From contig SZWC01003644.1 in the NCBI GenBank assembly GCA_023375785.1, positions 52,232 to 81,744 of the forward strand: 29,513 nucleotides of DNA, given 5' to 3'. This DNA is from Penium margaritaceum. Its lineage: Eukaryota > Streptophyta > Zygnematophyceae > Desmidiales > Peniaceae. The translations under genes were made by a program, and so were the position numbers. The notes beneath the pieces were generated by a model. It saw only the letters and a list, made by a program, of their open reading frames with translations. It was not told where the DNA came from and ran no database searches. Below, piece by piece: positions 1 through 9,555 of this stretch (position 1 is the stretch's first letter; each line of letters starts with the position of its first letter).

Positions 1-38
1 TCCATTGTTGAAGCTCTGTATTGCTCTACTCAGCCACC

Positions 39-2114
39 ATGGCTGAGCGGGGCAAGTACCCCACCTGTGCCTCAGCGGTTGCCTCTGCCAAGCCCCCCGT
101 TCTCACGGGCGATTTCCTCGTCCGTGCCTTAAGCAAGTTCTTCAGGCCTGTCCCCACACAGGCAGGCTACCCCGGCTTCCAGTGTGGTGTTTGCGGCGTC
201 GTCAAAGCAGGTGGCAGTGACCGCATCCGGGGCCATGTCGGTGCTCCTGTTCACAACATCGTCAAGTGCAAGTATGCACCTGCTTCAGCCTGGGCATTGC
301 TTGGACTCAAGCCTCTGCCAAACCCGCCAGACTCCTTTCAGCCATACGATGAGAAGCTCTACCGCGGCCAGGGCGCAGACAAGGTGATCATGGTGATCAC
401 TGACAACGCCTCCACCAACAAAAAGGCGTACCAGGAGTTGAAGGCAAAGTATCCTGCCGTGTTCTTTACGCACTGTGTTGCACACTCTCTTGATCTGGTG
501 CTCAAAGATGTTGCCAAGACAGAGTGGGGTCAGGCTCTGATCAGCAAGGCAGAGAGGATTGTGTCTTTCTTCAGAAACAAGGACCTGTTGAGGTCGTGGT
601 TGAAGGNTGCATCCGTGCACAAGATGCTTGAACGCCTGCTGAGCTTGCGTGACGTGCTGCTGAACATTGTGAACATCACAAGGTGGTCAGAGTTTGGGTC
701 AGTTGGCAAGGATGCTGGTTGGAAAGCTAAGAAGAAGGAGGTGCGGCGGCTAGTGAGGATGGGTGTTTTCTGGGTGCAAGTGAAAGCAATGGTGAAGCTC
801 ATGCTTCCCATTGTTCTCGCATTGCGAAAGGCAGATACTGCAGGGGGCACTGCTGGGATTGTCTTTGAGACATTGCTGGATACCACAGAGGCTTTGAACG
901 CCCTGGCAGTCTCTAAGGGTCGGCGTCGTGCTGTGTGCAATCCAGAATGGGTCAAGTTCGTGCGTGAACGGTTGAGCACAAGGTGGACTAATCAAATGTC
1001 TTGCCCCATTTTTGCCGCAGCACGCCGTTGCCACCCGCAGCACTTTGGCCACAAGTTCGACGGAGATGAGAAGATGGTTGAGGCCTGGAACACAGTCGTC
1101 AACGCTCTCGTGCCCGACAGCCGTGACCAGGACCGTCTGAGTGCAGAACTGGAGGGCTTTGAGAATGGTCGGGTGACGATTGAGAAGGATCCTGCAAAGG
1201 CCTGAGACGTACAGCGTGCAAAGGAGGCAGTGCAGCAGGTGTTGGTAGGTGAACTGGCAGCGTACAAGTGGCATGCCCGCCACATGACAGGTCTGCCCAC
1301 TCTGTGGGCCTTTGCCATGAGGTTGTTGGCCTAGCCGTGCAGCAGCAGTGAAAATGAGCGGGTGTTTAGCAAGCATGAGTTGATCCAGACGGCAAGGCGC
1401 AACAGGCTCAAGGTACAGACGCTGGAGCTGCTTGTTCGCGTGAATGTGGGGCTGACGAGGATGTATGGGAAGAAGAAAGCAAAGAGGTTGACAGCTGACA
1501 TGAAGCAGGCCATGGAGGAGGACACAGCAGACAGTGACAGTGAAGCAGATGGAGACATTGAGGTGGACGACGAGGAGTACGAATTCGTATGGGATCCTCT
1601 GATTGTTGATGCAGCAGATGGAGATGATGATGTTCCGGAGGTGGTAGAGGTGGCAGGTGGCCAGATGCCAGGAAACAACACGGAGGACGAAGATGACGAG
1701 GACGAGGATGAGGACATTGACCTGATGGAAGAGAATGGAGGGGACGGGAGCAATGAGGAGGATGGGGAAGAGGGAAATGGGGATGCTGTAGGGGAGGTCA
1801 CCAGGGTCATAAGGAAGGGGGTCCGCAAGCGCAAGGATGTGGAGATGGCAAGTGCTGCAGTTGGCAAAAGTTCAACACCAGCTTATGGCTCCACTCCAGC
1901 AGCTGGATCAACACCAGCAGCAGGCTCATCACCAGCAGCAGGATCCACACAAGCAGCTGCAGGTTCATCAGCTGGAGGAAGAGTGTCAGCTGCAGCTAGT
2001 TCTGCAGCTGACGTAGTCCCCAGAGCTTCAGAGGCTGCTAGTGCTCTGGCTGCAAGTGCGAGAGGCAATGAGCGCTCTGAGCGCACTCGGAAGGGCCGTA
2101 AGTCATTCCTGTAA
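39..2114 (+). pseudogene. hAT transposase (BED finger, DUF659-like, hATC dimerisation domain), degenerate
   Basis: This is a remnant of the transposase that would cut and paste hAT elements. The start at 39 is preferred over the in-frame ATG at 21 because it sits in a GCCACCATGG context. A BED-like zinc finger has Cys49 and Cys52 (CGVC), His66, His72 and Cys77. The central part shows ITDNASTN (Asp122, the second acidic residue of the RNase H-like triad) and THCVAHSLDLVLKDV, typical of DUF659 hAT proteins. The C-terminal hATC domain shows SSSENERVFS at 1341-1370. The frame is continuous from 39 to 2114 except for TGA at 1203-1205 and TAG at 1332-1334. The segment between finger and TDNA motif is much shorter than usual, and no DGW-like motif with the first catalytic Asp is visible, so an internal deletion is inferred. 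Codon 606-608 contains an N. A long acidic tract (about 1516-1770), a basic patch RKGVRKRKD, a Ser/Pro/Ala/Gly repeat and a basic C-terminus follow. Splicing around the stops is possible but no convincing intron is seen. Confidence 0.85.
1866..1952 (+). repeat. Short coding tandem repeat (STPAAG-type) in transposase tail
   Basis: An imperfect repeat of about 15-18 bases built on TCAACACCAGCAGCAGG-like sequence encodes STPAAG, STPAAG, SSPAAG and STQAAA in the transposase C-terminal tail. It is a low-complexity linker, probably unstructured, lying between the acidic tract and the basic C-terminus. Confidence 0.6.
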
Positions 2115-2461
2115 GTTTTCTTTCAGAGTGCATGTTTCAATGCTGAGAAGTTCTTAAGCATTTCTCGTTTTTTCAACATTGTAATTCTGTTGCTAATAGC
2201 AACTTGCTATGCTCCAAGCTTGTGTTACCCACAGTTCATGATTGCAATGTGATGCCTGAAAGTAGTCTTCAGCAGTTCTGTTGGTGTAATGTCGTAGTAC
2301 ATCATGAGCAAAAAAGTACTCACATCATAGGAAAGCTTAAAGTAACAAATAAGTGAAGCTGTGTGTAGACAATGAAGTTTTAGAACAACAGTTTGGAAGG
2401 GACATTGGAAAGATATGACTTGAAAATTGCATTTTACACTTGTTATAGCTGTTTTCATGAC
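2115..2461 (+). other. Non-coding 3' stretch of the hAT element
   Basis: No coding potential is visible between the transposase stop and the CGACTT cluster. The stretch is more AT-rich than the coding part. The only structure noted is a pair of overlapping palindromes at 2189-2203 (GTTGCT-aat-AGCAAC) and 2196-2210 (ATAGCAA-c-TTGCTAT), which share an arm. It probably contains the transposase 3' untranslated region and internal transposon DNA. Confidence 0.6.
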
Positions 2462-2546
2462 CGACTTGGGGACAACCAAGTCGACTTGGCTGCCAATGTG
2501 CCGACTTCTGACTTCCGACTTGGCGACTTGGCGTCGACTTCGACTT
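2462..2546 (+). repeat. Subterminal CGACTT repeat cluster of the hAT right end
   Basis: CGACTT occurs at 2462, 2482, 2502, 2516, 2524, 2535 and 2541, with further partial copies (TGACTT) and one opposed AAGTCG. Such arrays next to the terminal repeat are the expected transposase binding region of hAT elements. The left end of the element at 23414-23869 carries a similar cluster in the opposite orientation, with matching runs such as CTTCCGACTTGGC and TCGACTTCGACTT. Confidence 0.75.
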
Positions 2547-2550
2547 GGAC

Positions 2551-2562
2551 AAGTCAACATGG
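2551..2562 (+). repeat. hAT right terminal inverted repeat
   Basis: AAGTCAACATGG lies exactly at the edge of the 10-bp satellite. It is identical to the right end (23858-23869) and the inverse of the left end (23414-23425) of the small hAT element in the 21-bp satellite. Confidence 0.8.
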
Positions 2563-5500
2563 GTAAGTAAGTGTAAGTGTGTGTAAGTCTGTGTAAGTCT
2601 GTGTAAGTGCGTGTGAGTATGTGTGAGTCTGTGGAAGTGCGTGTACGTGCGTGTATGTCCTTGTAAGTATGTGTAAGTGCGTGGAAGTACGTGGAAGTGC
2701 GTGGAAGTGAGTGAAAGTGCATGTGAGTGTGTGTGAGTGCATGTAAGTGCATGTAAATGCATGTAAGTGCGTGTGAGAATGTGTGAGTGCGTGTGAGTGT
2801 GTTTAAGTGAGTATAAGTGCGTGTACGTGCATGTAAGTACGTGCAAGTGCATGTTAGCATGTGTTAGTGCGTGTAAGTACATGTAAGTGCATGTAAGTGT
2901 GTGTGAGTATGTGTGAGTATGTGTAAGTGCGTGTAAGTACGTGTAAGTGTATGTGAGTGTGTGTTAGTGCGTGTAAGTACGTGTAAGTGCGTGTTAGTGC
3001 GTGGAAATGTGTGTGAGTGTGTGTAAGTGCGTGTGAGTGCGTTAAAGTACGTGTGACTGTGTGTAAGTGCGTGTAAGTGCGTGTAAGTGCATGTAAGTAA
3101 ATGTAAGTACGTGTGAGTGCGTGTAAGTGTGTGTAAGTGCGTGTAAGTGTGTGTAAGTCTGTGTAAGTGCATATGAGTGTGTGTAAGTACGTGTAAGTGC
3201 GTGTAAGTGTGTGTAAGTGTGTGCAAGTACGTGGAAGTGTGTGGAAGTGAGTGAAAGCTTTTGTGAGTCCGTGTGAGTGCATGTTAGTGCATGTAAATGC
3301 GTGTAAGTGTGTGTGAGTGCGCGTGAGTGCGTGTGAGTGTGTGTAAGTGCGTGTAAGTGCATATAAGTGTGTGTAAGTATGTGCAAGTGCATGTTAGTAT
3401 ATGTTAGTGCCTGTAAGTGCGTATAAGTGTGTGTATGTGCGTGTGATTGCGTGTAAGTATGTCTAAATGCGTATGAGTACATGTGAGTATGTGTAAGTGC
3501 GTGTAAGTGTGTCTAAGTATGTGTAAGTGAGTATAAGTGCATGTAAAGCGTGTGAGTGAGTGTAAGTGCATGTGAAAGCCTTTAAGTATGTGTGAGTGCG
3601 TGTAAGTGCGTGTAAGTACGTGTAAGTCCGTGTTAGTATGTGTGAGTATGTGTAAGTGTGTGTAAGTGTGTGTCAGTGCGTGTAAGTGCGTGTAAGTGCG
3701 TGTAAGTGCGTATGAATGCGTGTAAGTGTGTGTAAGTATGTATAAGTGCGTGTAAGTCCGTGTAAGTGTGTGTAAGTGCGTGTAAGTACGTATAAGTATG
3801 TGTAAGTGCGTGTAAGTCCGTGTAAGTCCGTGTAAGTTTGTGTGAGTGCGTGGAAGTGCGTGTAAGTGCTTGTAACTGCTTGTAAGTGCTTGTACGTGTG
3901 TGTAAGTATGTGTAAGTGCGTGTGAGTGGGTGTGAGTGTGTGTAAGTGTGTGTAAGTGCGTGTAGGTACGTGTAAGTCCTTGTAAGTGCGTGTGAGTGCT
4001 TGCAAGTGCGTGTAAGTGCGTGTAAGTACGTGTAAGTGTGTGTAAGTGCGTGTAAGTGCGTGTGACTGTGTGTGAGTCTGCGTGAGTACGTGTAGGTGGG
4101 TGTAAGTACGTGTAAGTATGTATAAGTCTGTCTTAGTGCATGTGAGTATGTGCAAGTGCGTATAAGTGTGTGTAAGTGCATACGTGTAAGTATGTGTAAG
4201 TGTGTGTAAGTGCGTGCAAGTGCGTGTGAGTGTGTGTTAGTGTGTGTAAGTACATGTAAGTATGTGTAAGTCCATGTAAGTATGTGTGAGTGCGTGTGAA
4301 TGCGTGTAAGTGCGTGTAAGTACCTGTAAGTGTGTGTAAGTGCGTGTGAGCACGTATGAGTGTTTGTGAGTATGTGTAAGTACGTGTAAGTGCATGTAAG
4401 TGTGTGTCAGTGTGTGCAAGTGCGTGTTAGTACATGCTAGTGCGTGTAAGTATGTGTAAGTGCATGTAAGTGTGTGTAATCTCATACAAGTGCGTGTGAG
4501 TGCGTGTGAGTGTGTAAGTGCGTGTAAGTGCATGTAAGTGCATGTAAGTGCGTGTAAGTGCATGTAAATGTGTGTGAGTGTGTGTAAGTCCGTGTGAGTA
4601 CGTGTAAGTGTGTGTAAGTGGGTATAAGTGCGTGCAAGTGCATGTAAGTGTGTGTCAGTCTGTGTAATTGCGTGTAAGTGTCTATATGTGCATGTAAGTG
4701 TGTTTAAGTACGTGTAAGTGTGTGTAAGTGCGTGTAATTGCATGTAAGTACGTGTAAGTGCGTGTAAGTACGTGTAAGTGCATGTGAGTACGTGTAAGTG
4801 TGTATAAGTGTGTGTAAGTGCATGTAAGTGCGTGTAAGTCTGTGTAAGTGCGTGTGTGTATGTGCAAGTACGTGTACGTATGTGTAAGTGTGTGTAAGTA
4901 CGTGCAAGTGCGTGTAAGTGTGTGTGAGTCCGTGTAAGTACATGTGAGTGCATGTAAGTGTGTGTAACGGTGTGTATGTGCGTGTTAGTCCGTGTATGTG
5001 CGTGTGAGTGCGTAGAAGTATGTGTAAGTGCGTGTAAGTGCGTGTAAGTTCGTCTAAGTGCGTGTAAGTACGTCTAAGTGCGTGTGAGTGTGTGTAAATG
5101 TGTGTAACTGTGTTTAAGTATGTGTAAGTCTGTGTTAGTCCGTGTACGTGCGTGTAAGTGCGTGTAAGTGTGTGTAAGTGTGTATGAGTGCATGTTATTG
5201 TGTGTAAGTGCGTGTAAGTGTGTGTAAGTGCGTGTAAGTGCGTGTAAGTGTGTGCGAGTGTGTGTAAGTGTGTGTATGTACGTATAAGTGTATAGAAGTA
5301 CGTATAAGTCCGTGTAAGTGTGTGTGAGTGCGTATAAGTGTGTATAAGTGCGTGTAAGTGTGTGTGCGTATGTGTAAGTGTTTGCAAGTACGTGTAAGTC
5401 CGTATAAGTGTGTGCAAGTACGTGTGAGTACGTGTAAATGTGTGTAAGTAAGTGTAAGTACGTGTAAGTCCGTGTAAGTGCGTGTAAGTGTATGTAAGTG

Positions 5501-8500
5501 CGTGTAAGTGTGTGTAAGTGCGTGTAAGTACATGTAAGTGTGTATAAGTGTGTGAAAGTGCATGTAAACATGTGTGAGTGCGTGTACGTGCGTGTAAGTT
5601 TGTGTAAGTGTGTGCAAGTGCGTGTGAGTGCGTGTAAGTGTGTGTAAGTACGTGTAAACATATGTACGTCCGTATAAGTACATGTAAGTGCGTGTTAGTA
5701 CGTGTAAGTGTGTGTAAGTGTGTGTAAGTGCGTGTAAGTACGTGTAAGTGCGTGTAAATGTGTGTGCGTGAGTGTAAGTGTGTGTGAGTACATGTAAGTG
5801 TGTGTAAGTACGTGTAAGTGTATGTAGATGCGTGTAAATGCGTGTAAGTGTATGTAAGTGTGTGTACGTACGTGTAAGTGCGTGTAAGTGGGTATTAGTG
5901 CGTGTGAGTGTGTGTGAATGTGTGTGAGTGTGTGTAAGTGCGTGGAAGTGTGTGTAAGTCTGTGTAAGTTCGTGTAAGTACATGTAAGTGCGTGTAAGTG
6001 TGTGTAAGTGTATGTGAGTGCTTGTAAGTGTGTGTAAGTGCGTGTAAGTGCGTGTGAGTCTGTATAAGTACATGTAAGTGCGTGTAAGTGTGTGTAAGTG
6101 TGTGCAAGTGTGTGTAAGTCTGTGTAAGTCTGTATGAATGCGTGTGAGTGCATGTGATTGTGTGGAAGTGCGTGTAAGTGCGTGTTAGAGCATGTAAGTG
6201 TGTGTATGTACGTGGAAGTACGTGGAAGTGAGTGAAAGTGCGTGTGAGTGTGTGTGAGTATATGTAAGTGCGTGTTAATACGTGTAAGTGTGTGTGAGTG
6301 CGTGTGAGTGCGTCTGAGTGTGTGTAACTGCGTGTAAGTGCGTGTAAGTGCATGTAAGTATGTGCAAGTGCGTGTTAGTATGTGTTAGTAAATGTAAGTG
6401 TGTGTAAGTGCATGTAAGTGCGTGTGAGTGAGTGTGAGTATGTGTAAGTGCATATAAGTACGTGTGTAAGTGCGTTAAAGTGTGTGTAAGTGCGTGTAAG
6501 TACGTGTTAGTGCGTTTAAATGTGTGTGAGTGTGTGTAAGTGCGTGTAAGTTTGTATAAGTGTGTGTGAGTGTGTGTTAGTGCGTGTAAGTGCGTGTAAG
6601 TGCGTGTAAGTATGTGTAAGTACGTACAAGTGCGTGTGAGTGTGTGTAAGTGTGTGGAAGTGCATGTAAGTGTTTGTAAATCTGTGTACGTGCGTATGAG
6701 TACGTGTAAGTGCGTGTAACTGGGTGTAAGTGCGTGTAAGTACGTGCAAGTACATGTTAGTACGTGTTAGTGCGTGTAAGTGCGTGTAAGTGCGTGTAAG
6801 TGCGTTTGACTGCGTGTGAGTGTGTGTAAGTACGTGTGAGTACATGTGAGTGTGTGCAAGTACGTGTAAGTGTGTCTATGTATGTGTAAGTGAGAATAAG
6901 TGTGTATAAATGCACGTGAGTGCGTGTAAGTGTGTGTGAAAGTGTGTAAGTATGTGTGAGTGTGTGTAAGTACGTGTAAGTACGTGTAAGTGTGTGTAAG
7001 TATGTGTATGCGCGTGTAAGTGAGTGTAAGTGCATGTAAGTGTGTTTAAGTGTGTATGAGTGCGTGTAAGAGTGTGTTAGTGCGTGTACGTGTGTGTAAG
7101 TGTGTATAAGTGTGTGTAAGTGCGTGTGAGTGTGTGTAAGTGCGTGTAAGCATGTGTAAGTGTGTGGAAGTGTATGTAAGTCCATATATGTGTGTCTGAG
7201 TACGTGTAAGTGTCTATAAGTGCGTGTAAGTGTGTTTAAGTGCGTGTAAGTACGTGTGAGTACGTGTAAGTGTGTGTAAGTGTGTTTATGTGCGTGTAAG
7301 TCCGTGTCAGTCCGTGTAAGTATGTATAAGTGTGTGTACGTGTATGAAAGTATGTATGAGTATGTGCAAGTGTGTGTAAGTACGTGAAAGTGTGTGTAAG
7401 TGCGTGTAAGTGCGTGTAAGTGCGTGTAAGTGCGTGTGAGTGTATGTAGGTACGTGTAAGTGCGTGTAAGTGTGTGGAAGTATGTGTAAGTCTGTTTAAG
7501 TGCGTGTGAGTGCATGTAAGTGTACGTAAGTGCGTGTGAGAGTGTATAAGTGCGTGTAAGTGCGTATAAGTACGTGTAAGTGCGTGCAAGAGCGTGTGAG
7601 TGCATGTAAGTGTGTGTAAGTGCGTGTAGGTACGTGTAACTCTGTGTAAGTGCATGTAAGTGCGTGTAAGTGCATGTAAGTGTGTGTAAGTGCATGTAAG
7701 TGCATATAAGTATGTATGAGTGTATGCAAGTGCGTGTAAATGGGTGTGAGTGTGTCTAAGTACGTATGAGTGGGTGTATGTGTGTGTAAGTGCGTGTGAG
7801 TGCGTGTAATTGTGTGCAAGTGCATGTAAGTGCATGTAAGTATGTGCAAGTGTGTGTGAGTATGTGTAAGTATGTGTAAGTGTGTGTAAGTATGTGTAAG
7901 TCCGTGTAATTGTGTGTAAGTACGTGTATGTGTGTGAAAGTGTATGTAAGTGTATTTAAATGTGTTTGAGTATGTGTAAGTATGTGTGAGTGTGTGTATG
8001 TGCGTGTGAGTGTGTGTAAGTGCGTGTAAGTGTGTAAAAGTGCATGTAAGTGTGTGTGAGTGCGTATAAGTACGTTCAAGCGCGTGTAAGTGCATGTATG
8101 TGTGTGTCAGTGCATGTAAGTGCGTGTAAGCTTGAATAAGTGTGTGTATGTGTGTCTAAGTGCATGTAAGTACGTGTAAGTACGTGTTAGTGTGTGTAGG
8201 TGCGTGTAATTGCGTGTAATTGTGTATAACTGCGTGTAAGTATGTGTAAGTGTGTGTAAGTGTGTGTGAGTGTATGTGAGTGTGTGGAAGTTTGTGTAAG
8301 TGCGTAGAAGTAGGTTTAAGTCCGTGTAAGTGCGTGTGAGTGCGTGCAAGTAATTGTAAGTACGTGTAAGTGCGTATAAGTGTGTGTAAGTGCGTGCAAG
8401 AGCGTGTGAGTGTGTGTGAGTGTGTATAAGTTTGTGTGACTGTGTATAAGTCCGTGTAAGTGTGTGTGAGTATGTGTAAGTGCGTGTAAGTATGTGTAAG

Positions 8501-9416
8501 TGTGCGGAAGTACGTGTAAGTGTGTGTAACTGCGTGGGTATGTGTAAGTGTGTGTAAGTGTGTGTAAGTACGTGTATTTCCGTACAAGTGTGTGTAAGTA
8601 CGTGAAAGTACGTGTAAGTATGTGTAAGTACGTTTAAGTCCGTGTAAGTCCGTGTAAGTACGTCTGAGTGCGTGGAAGTGCGTGTAAGTGCTGGTAAGTG
8701 CTTGTAAGTGCGTATAAGCGTGTATAAGTGTGTGTAAGTGTGTGTGAGTGCATGTGAGTGCGTGTATGTGTGTGTAAGTGCATGTAAGTGCGTGTAAATC
8801 CGTGTAAGTACGTGTGAGTGCGTGCAAGTACATACAAGTACGTGTAGGTATGTGTAAGTGCGTGTAAGCACGTGTAAGCACGTGTGAGAGCATGTGAGTG
8901 TGTGTGAGTGTGTGTAAGTGTGTGTAAGTACATGTAAGTCCGTGTAAGTGTGTGTGAGTGTGTGCAAGTGCGTGTAAGTACGTGTAAGTGCATGTAAGTG
9001 TATGTAAGTGTGTGTAAGTGCATGTGAGTGCATGTAAGTGTGTGTAAGTGTTTTTAAGTGCGTGTTAGTCCATGTAAGTTTGTGTACGTGTGTGTAAGTG
9101 CGTGCAAATGTGTGTAAGTGCAAATGAGTTTATGTAGGTGTGTGTTAGTGCATGTAAGTGTGTGTAAGTGCATATAAGTGCATGTATGTATGTGTGAGTG
9201 TGTGTCGGTGCGTGTATGTACGTGTAAGTATGTGGAAGTGCGTGTAAGTCCTTGTAAGTGCGTGTGAGTGCATGTGAGTGCGTGTAAGTATGTGTAAGTG
9301 CATGTGAGTGGATGTAAGTGTGTGTAAGTACGTTTAAGTATATGTAAGTACGTGCAAGTGCGTGTGAGTATGTGTAAGTGTGTGTACGTGCGTGTAAGTG
9401 CGTGTAAGTCTGTGTA
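2563..9416 (+). repeat. 10-bp tandem satellite, GTGTAAGTGC type, about 685 units
   Basis: The whole stretch is a head-to-tail array with unit GTGTAAGTGC and period 10. The TAAGT core is most constant. The bases before the next GTGT vary mainly as CG, TG or CA, as CpG decay would produce. Occasional units lose or gain a base (for example near 3544, 4184, 6466 and 8538). Variant words such as GGAAGTGAGTGAAAG recur at 2703, 3243 and 6224, hinting at old higher-order duplication. A 10-base period gives open frames in several phases; on the minus strand they read as His/Thr/Leu repeats (THLHALTRTY) and are not treated as genes. No other feature is visible inside the array. Confidence 0.97.
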
Positions 9417-9555
9417 CCTCTCCTAGAAGTACGCACAGCCTCATTTGATACTTCAATGGCTGCGATATACTCTGCTAGATGATAGAGCTACCACTGGTTG
9501 CTTCTTAGAGCGCCAGCTCACGGGTCCGCCGCTGATCATGAAAACATAACCAGCT
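9417..9555 (-). pseudogene. Ty1/copia retrotransposon RNase H fragment
   Basis: Between the 10-bp and 20-bp satellites lies about 139 bp of unique sequence. On the minus strand it encodes AGYVFMISGGPVSWRSKKQP followed by VVALSS, then in another frame AEYIAAIEVSNEAV. These are the hallmark motifs of the RNase H domain at the end of Ty1/copia Pol polyproteins, where the SWRSKKQ and ALSS motifs directly precede AEY. The frame change falls near 9475-9480 and looks like a small deletion (about 5 bases) between the ALSS and AEY motifs. Nothing of the reverse transcriptase or integrase is present. It is a dead fragment trapped at a satellite junction. Confidence 0.88.

Larger units (their letters stand above)
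1..2562 (+). mobile_element. hAT-superfamily DNA transposon, right-hand part (left end outside window)
   Basis: The segment carries a hAT-type transposase remnant, about 345 bases of non-coding sequence after it, a dense CGACTT subterminal cluster and then AAGTCAACATGG at 2551-2562, immediately followed by pure 10-bp satellite. The same 12 bases, in both orientations, bound the 456-bp element at 23414-23869, so they are taken as this family's terminal inverted repeat. Clustered subterminal motifs next to short terminal repeats are a known hAT feature because the transposase binds them. The expected 8-bp target duplication on the right would be GTAAGTAA (2563-2570), but the left flank is not in the window, so it cannot be confirmed. 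The element seems to have inserted into, or at the edge of, the 10-bp satellite. Confidence 0.8.

Noticed and set aside
607..607. N at 607 as a second assembly overlap
   Set aside because: The flanks show no duplication, and the transposase frame continues through the codon, so it is most likely a single ambiguous base.
1362..2114. A separate acidic protein gene starting at ATG 1362
   Set aside because: It is in the same frame as the transposase and begins inside the hATC motif (VFS-KHELIQTARRNRL), so it is the tail of the broken transposase.
2563..9416. Telomere-like TG-rich repeat
   Set aside because: The unit GTGTAAGTGC does not match known telomere repeats, is highly variable, and lies internally between other sequences.
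2225..9436. His/Thr-rich (THLHALTRTY) minus-strand frames that look like a metal-binding repeat protein
   Set aside because: They are the translation of the 10-bp satellite, occur in overlapping frames and have no non-repeat domain.
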